DNA of 64,000 nucleotides. Origin: Saccharum officinarum. Taxonomy: Eukaryota; Streptophyta; Magnoliopsida; Poales; Poaceae. The notes below the pieces were generated by a model. The model searched no databases and had not been told where the DNA came from. It worked only from the letters and a program-made list of their open reading frames with translations. A program made the translations under genes and the position numbers. The stretch lies in contig CM036160.1 in NCBI GenBank assembly GCA_020631735.1, positions 117,596,680-117,660,679 on the forward strand, written 5' to 3'. Positions 58,880-64,000 of the stretch are shown here, one piece after another (within the stretch, counting starts at the first letter, position 1; every line of letters starts with the position of its first letter).

Positions 58880-60365
58880 CTTTGTAGCAGGCCCATCCAG
58901 TCCATCCACCAATTGCCTCACTCTATCTTCTCCATCTCCATCTCCATCTCCATACTCTCATTTTTCTCTTTTGCATCCCCCCTCACTAACAGCCCCCTCT
59001 CCCGAGCGACATCGGCCGCCTCACTACCTCTCCCACACGTCCCTTCCCGCTCTAGGCTGGAGTGGATCCATAGCGGGTGCGTGACGCTATAGCGTGGACC
59101 AGCCGAGGCACGGTGACACAACGTGGCATGGGTCAGGGCGAAGCGGTGCGGTGCAGCTCCGCTTAGCCGAGATCCAAGCGTGGTGGCACAAAATGGGCAA
59201 TGGTGAGGCATGGTGTGGGCGAGGATGAGGCATGACGATGGGCTTGGCTAACGGTGAGGAAGTGGGCCTCTCCCCCCTTTCTCAAATCCATAGGCGATGG
59301 GCTGAGTTGGGTATAGGAGGGAGTGGATCTTGGCCTCTTGGACATGGGGCACGATCACTGAGGTGAGCCCCTCTTTCTATCTCCCTCTCCTCTCTCAATC
59401 TCTGTCACCCTCTCTCCCTCTCGTACATATGATCTTCACCCCCTCCCTCTCGTACATATGATCTTCATGATGGCGGATCTGGTGGTGCATGGTCGCATGG
59501 GTGGGCCCAAGGAAGCAGATTCGGCTGGGTATGTAACATATTGTGTAGTAGCGAGGCCGATCCATCAAGACCAGCGGTTTGGCCTGGATCTAGTAAGCAG
59601 CAACATCGGCATGTCAATGGGCTCAGTAGGCATCATCGGTGGGCTCAGCTAACCACTTTTTTAATTCATTATCATCGGCGCCGTTCTCATACTATATATT
59701 GGTGATATTAGATATGTATATGTGTTGTATTCACATTGGTCATAAAACTTGTAACACAAGACATTCTTGGGGTACGAGGTATTCTACCAATTCATTGTCT
59801 CCCTTATTTCTACAAGTGATGAGACTGACTATCACCGCCAACTTTTTTACCATCAAAAGCCTAAACCGGTGGTGAAACATCTACCCACGCTTTGACGAAG
59901 ATATAACTTTTGTTGTGTCCTCCGAGCATTGGCATGCCATCTTTGCAACGGTAATGCTTGGCCATGGGCGTTTGCCCCATCTGAACGCCACGCACCTCAC
60001 TCCAGATGTGCTCTCTCCCAAAAAATATCCCCACGTTCATCCCATTCGCCTCGGCCATCCCCGCGCGAGCCACCATCTTGTGCTCGGCCACCTAACTCTG
60101 CCACCGCGCGTGCCCCCATCTTGCGCCCGGCCGCCTCACTCCGCCATCTCCGTGCACGAGCACCCTATCCTGCGCCACGCAGTGCCGCCCCTCCCCACTC
60201 CGCCTCGTCGTCGCGGCCATCCACCGCTATGCCTCAATCTGCGCAAGCCCGTCGTGGCCACGGCATGCACCACGCCACCACCACCCCGGCGCCACTGGGA
60301 GAAGATAGTCGTTGGGTCGGGACATTGTCTCACGTAGTTGGCCGAAGACACCATGGCAGGAGGAC
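58880..60365. other. CT/GC-rich intergenic sequence preceding the repeat
   Basis: Contains (CTCCAT)n at about 58928-58950 and a 30-bp tandem duplication (CTCCCTCTCGTACATATGATCTTCA twice, about 59413-59466). Pro/His-rich overlapping frames at 59915-60378 look like repeat-associated GC sequence. No gene was called. Confidence 0.35.
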
Positions 60366-60369
60366 CTAT

Positions 60370-60990
60370 ATGTTGTAAATGCCTGTTTTAAGTGTTTATG
60401 ATGTTTCAGAGGTATGTTGCAAGTCTTTTATATGGATATTGCAAAAGTAGATCGGGATGTTGCACATGTTGCAAGTGTTTCAGAGATATGTTGCAAGCGT
60501 CTATTCAAAATGTTTTGTCTGTTTCAGACGTATGCTGTAATTGTTTTATCTCGATGTTGCATATGTTTCAGTACACATATGTTGCAAGCGTCTATTCAAA
60601 ATGTTTCATCTGTTTTAGATGTATGTTGTAAATGTTTCATCTGGATGTTGCATATGTTGCCGTTGCTATATCATATGTTGCAAGCATTTTTTTACAAATG
60701 TTTCACCTGTTTCACATGTATGATGCAGAATTTCTTCATGTTGCAATATTAACAGACATAGGAAGTGGGCACACGCAGGGCGGTCCGCGCATGCGTGCGG
60801 GAAGCGAAGCGGGGGTGGATGGTCCCCACCTGCATGCGTAGCAGCAAGCATGTGTGCACAGTAGCATGCGGGGGCAGGCGCAGGAGTTGCTGCCGCATGC
60901 GAGGCAGGCGGAGCAGGGGGCAGGCGCAGCATGCGGCACGGGCGTCTAGATGGGGGCTAGCATCCAGACGTCCGGGCGCTAGCCACGCCG
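60370..60990. repeat. Dispersed repeat with TGTTGCA(A/T)-rich section, copy 2
   Basis: Words such as ATGTTGCAAGTGTTTCAG, GATATTGCAAAAGTAGATCG and GGATGTTGCACATG recur at short intervals to about 60750, as in 39205-39650. A GC-rich tail follows, ending near TCCAGACGTCCGGGCGCTAGC (60960-60985). Confidence 0.6.
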
Positions 60991-61103
60991 TCTTTGCATG
61001 GTGGTGCTTCTCCTCTTTTCGCAAGACAGACTACCTAGAGGCTCCATTATATCCCTCTAAAACATCCTGCATAGGGTGTTTTAGCGTGACAAACCACTTC
61101 ATC

Positions 61104-62210
61104 CAGGGACGGAGCCAGCGGTGGGGCAGGGGGGGCTCTAGCCCCCCCTACCGCCGCTGAACCCTTAGAGCCCCCCTGGAGCCCCCCCATGAAGATTGCA
61201 TCAGTTTTTGAAAGGGAGAAGGGGCTGAGATCCTGATCTGGAGGTTGAAGACGACTGGAATCGCGTCCTGGGCCTTTTCCTTCTCTTGCCAGTCTTTTCT
61301 CCTCCTTTGGCCCAGTAAGGCCCAGATGGCGTCCCACCATTTTTTTCGCTTGACACAGCCCACAGCCCACATCCTTAATTTCTTTCTTCCTGTGCAGGAG
61401 TGCGGCATCTCCCGGACTCTCCCGATGCGACTCCGACCCCACGCGTGAACCAACGCCGCATCTTGCGTCCGCCCGACGCCGCAACCCTAGCTCCCCTCCT
61501 CTGCTTCCACTCACCACGGCCACCCCGCTGCCGTGCCGTTGCTGCGAAGATCCGGCGACCCCGGCCGCCACGACCAGCAGCAGCGACACAGGGCCGCAGG
61601 GGGCGGTGGCCCGGCCAGCGCTGCAGCTAGGTAGTAGGTATACAGATTATGTCATTAGTGATTGAAGATTGAAATTGGATAGAAGTTATTTTCTCTTCTA
61701 TGTGTTTCGATGAATTCTTTGCTTATGGATTGATTGATTAATAAATGGCTAAATGGCAGACTGAAATTTGAGATTTATTATTTGTCTAGAATCTAGAAAC
61801 TCATAATGGTAAAGAGAACTTTGCGCACATATTTTCATATGTATAAATACCTATATCTGTAGAATTTTAATATGCATAGTATCTATATCCGTATAATTTT
61901 AATATGCATAAACTCAGAAGTTCAATATTTGTGCACAGGCCAGTTTGTACCGAAACTCAGAATACTTAGTTGATAGATGATAGGAACTGGTTATGTCTCT
62001 CTAATTCTAATTCTACATTTAATTCGAAGAAATTTATCCAATAAAACTATTGTTCAAATAAATCTACCCTGACTTGGTGACCAGATACATTATTATAGAT
62101 GACTTTTGCCACCGTAAAAAAGCAGAATACATATATCTACATATAGCTTTGTGCGTTTGTCACAGTTTGAACTCAGCCCCCCCTAAACTTCATTCCTGGC
62201 TCCGTCCCTG
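61104..62210. mobile_element. hAT element with perfect TIR and 8-bp TSD
   Basis: CAGGGACGGAGCCAG at the left and CTGGCTCCGTCCCTG at the right are perfect 15-bp inverted repeats. ACTTCATC is duplicated at 61096-61103 and 62211-62218. The 1107-bp interior starts with a G/C-run-rich section, has a GC-rich stretch (61390-61620) and an AT-rich right half. No transposase is present, so it is non-autonomous. Confidence 0.95.
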
Positions 62211-62219
62211 ACTTCATCG

Positions 62220-63130
62220 CAGCTTGTTACACAGCCATTTATTTATTATTACAAATCAAGTGGACCTATATATGTGGAGGAGTTTCCTTAACAAAGAGAA
62301 AAATCATGGGAGGTAGGAAAATAAAGGAGACGAGAAGAGAGCGTACTTGACCAGGGCATGAGGACAAGCACGGATTCAGCTCAACTAATTGACATGATCA
62401 TGTATTTTTATTTGGCGCCATTCGCCGTACAGCCGCACTGCCGCAAAGTCTCGCAGCGATTATTCCACGTAAACTTCAAACAAAGCTGTGCGCCGGCCGG
62501 CCGGCCGAACAGAACAGTCGTCGGTCGCCGAGATGCTAGCGAGCGAGCCCAACGACCCAACCGACCGATCGTCACTGTCACTAGTGGAACGATGGCATGT
62601 GCATGCATATGCTAGCAGCAGCTCCGTCTCCGTGAAACTGATGGAAACCGACGTGTGCCCAACCCACTCGCGCGCGGCGGCCAGGTCAGTCAAAAATCAC
62701 GAGATGCAGTTCGCCTTCCGGGCTTCGTTGAAACCGCGAATTGAGCGCTGCCTGCTGTTGCTGTACCTCTCGCGATAGTGTCGCACGCACGTATGGAAAG
62801 AAAATTCAGTGTCCCATGCATGCATCCCATATTCCCATGCCGGACGCCCGGGGAACACTGCATGGTGCACGCGCATTCTAGTGCGATGCAGACTGCAGTA
62901 GTCAGAGTCGTGGTCCTGAGTTCTACTAACATTATTCCAAGTGCACGGACTGCAAAATTAAGCTGCGTATATGTATGTACGAATTAACAGACTAGTTCAT
63001 TAACACGTGTAACTTTTTTTTTTGCGAACTCATTAACACATGCAACTTATATTTACATATATCCTCTCTCTGTCTTTGTTATCTGACACACACAGTAGAT
63101 ACTCTGAGATCTTATATGATATCAGGTTGT
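62220..63130. other. Intergenic DNA without recognised gene
   Basis: Mixed composition with CCGGCCGGCCGG and GCATGC palindromes. No coding, RNA or transposon signature was identified. Confidence 0.4.
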
Positions 63131-63142
63131 GATAAACTTAAG

Positions 63143-63726
63143 AAAAAAAGTCTAAATTACTCCTCTCAAGTTTAGACAATGTCCAAATAATCCCATTACT
63201 CCAACTATGACATATGATCCAATTTACCCCTTAACAAGTTTTGTTTTTTTTTTCCTCCATGTGCAAATTAAGTTTTAGTTTCAAATTTTGCCTAGGGGAT
63301 AGTGCACATCATGAAAACACATCAAAATTTTTTCATATTATTTTGACAAGATATGACATTAAAAATAAACACTTAGAAATAAAATTTTAAACATGATGAT
63401 GAAAAATTAATAGTGTATTTTCAACACAATATATGATGTCCTTGATCACCGCATAAATTAATTTTGAGATCAAAATTCAACTTGGTACTTGAGAAACAAA
63501 AAACATAAATCTTGTTAGGGGTAAATTATTGGACCAACTAAGAATTTTTTTCGATGCACTCGTATCCACCTCAATCCATTCCAATACATGTGGATTGTGG
63601 GTGGATATGAGTGCATCAAAACAAACCCTAAAATAGTTGAGGGGAGTAAATCAAACCAAATGTTAGTTTGTAGGGTTATATGGACATTGTACAAATTCGG
63701 AGGGAGTAATTTCGAATTTTTCCTAG
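63143..63726. mobile_element. Inverted-repeat element (MITE/MULE-like)
   Basis: The left arm GTCTAAATTACTCCTCTCAA and ACAATGTCCAAATAATCCC matches the inverse of the right arm (GGGTTATATGGACATTGT and GGAGGGAGTAATTTCGAA) over about 60 bp with gaps. ACTTAAG occurs just outside or at both ends and may be a target duplication. The AT-rich interior is non-coding. Confidence 0.5.
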
Positions 63727-64000
63727 ACTTAAGTATTCTACACATTTTTCCATCTATATTCATAGTTTTTCTCTCTCTACAAGGCACCTTCGTGTGTTTT
63801 CAATATGCATTTAATTGAAACCTCAACTTACTTATGGTTGCTCTTATTTTATCGCTTTTCTCATGACATAATGGATATAGTTGAAACTCTTAAATCTAGT
63901 TGAAACTTTTGTGCTTACTGTACCATTTATTCAAAACTCAATTTCTTTAGTTTATTAAAAAATGATTTTAGACTCTATGCTACACTTGGTTATTGTGATG

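Overview
The window is plant nuclear DNA, almost certainly from a grass (Poaceae), and probably from a large repeat-rich panicoid genome. The evidence is the mix of TA-flanked Stowaway MITEs, hAT and CACTA elements with CTTTGCCGAG subterminal repeats, Ty3/gypsy LTR retrotransposons, and a few very GC-rich short genes in AT-rich repeats. The species cannot be named from the sequence alone. All coordinates and boundaries were read by eye.

Layout: (1) 0.2-0.4 kb, a Stowaway MITE. (2) 1.0-9.6 kb, an unfamiliar element with imperfect terminal inverted repeats, sitting between two long (TA)n tracts. It is full of degenerate 'ttctatgc' repeats and is interrupted by a 4.25-kb solo LTR with its own target-site duplication (TSD). 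(3) 9.7-11.1 kb, small MITEs, including an hAT element with a perfect 8-bp TSD. (4) 12.55-13.5 kb, an intronless GC-rich gene for a predicted mitochondrial plant protein. (5) 15-16.5 kb, a fresh 170-bp tandem duplication, a GC-rich block and a MITE. (6) 16.7-36 kb, a nest of retroelements. Old gypsy-like sequence is interrupted by a second copy of the 4.25-kb LTR, which is itself interrupted by a 12.47-kb Tat-type Ty3/gypsy element (22099-34564; TSD AGTAC). That element has gag-pol on the minus strand and an antisense multi-exon plant-mobile-domain (PMD) gene with its own TATA box on the plus strand. (7) 36-38.3 kb, a 3'-UTR fragment related to the 12.7-kb gene, a direct repeat, and an ATL-type RING-H2 gene on the minus strand. 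(8) 38.8-45.5 kb, repeats, a cluster of five (AT)n microsatellites, a MITE inserted in (TA)n, and a complete non-autonomous CACTA element containing a 274-bp palindrome. (9) 47.8-49.2 kb, three tandem 478-bp units. (10) 51.25-52.64 kb, a four-exon gene for an atypical bHLH/ACT-like regulator with a 1-bp frameshift in exon 3. (11) 52.9-54.4 kb, a local tandem duplication loaded with MITEs. (12) 56.5-58.1 kb, a spliced kinesin motor-domain fragment. (13) 60.4-62.2 kb, a dispersed repeat and an hAT element with a perfect 8-bp TSD. (14) 63.1-63.7 kb, an inverted-repeat element.

Only three loci look like ordinary host genes: 12.7 kb, 37.7-38.2 kb and 51.4-52.6 kb. They are unrelated to one another and form no pathway. 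The most unusual signals are the (TA)n-bounded element at 1.0-9.6 kb and the roughly tenfold excess of the hexamer GCCGAT/ATCGGC throughout the Tat element. The hexamer occurs in several reading frames and on both strands.
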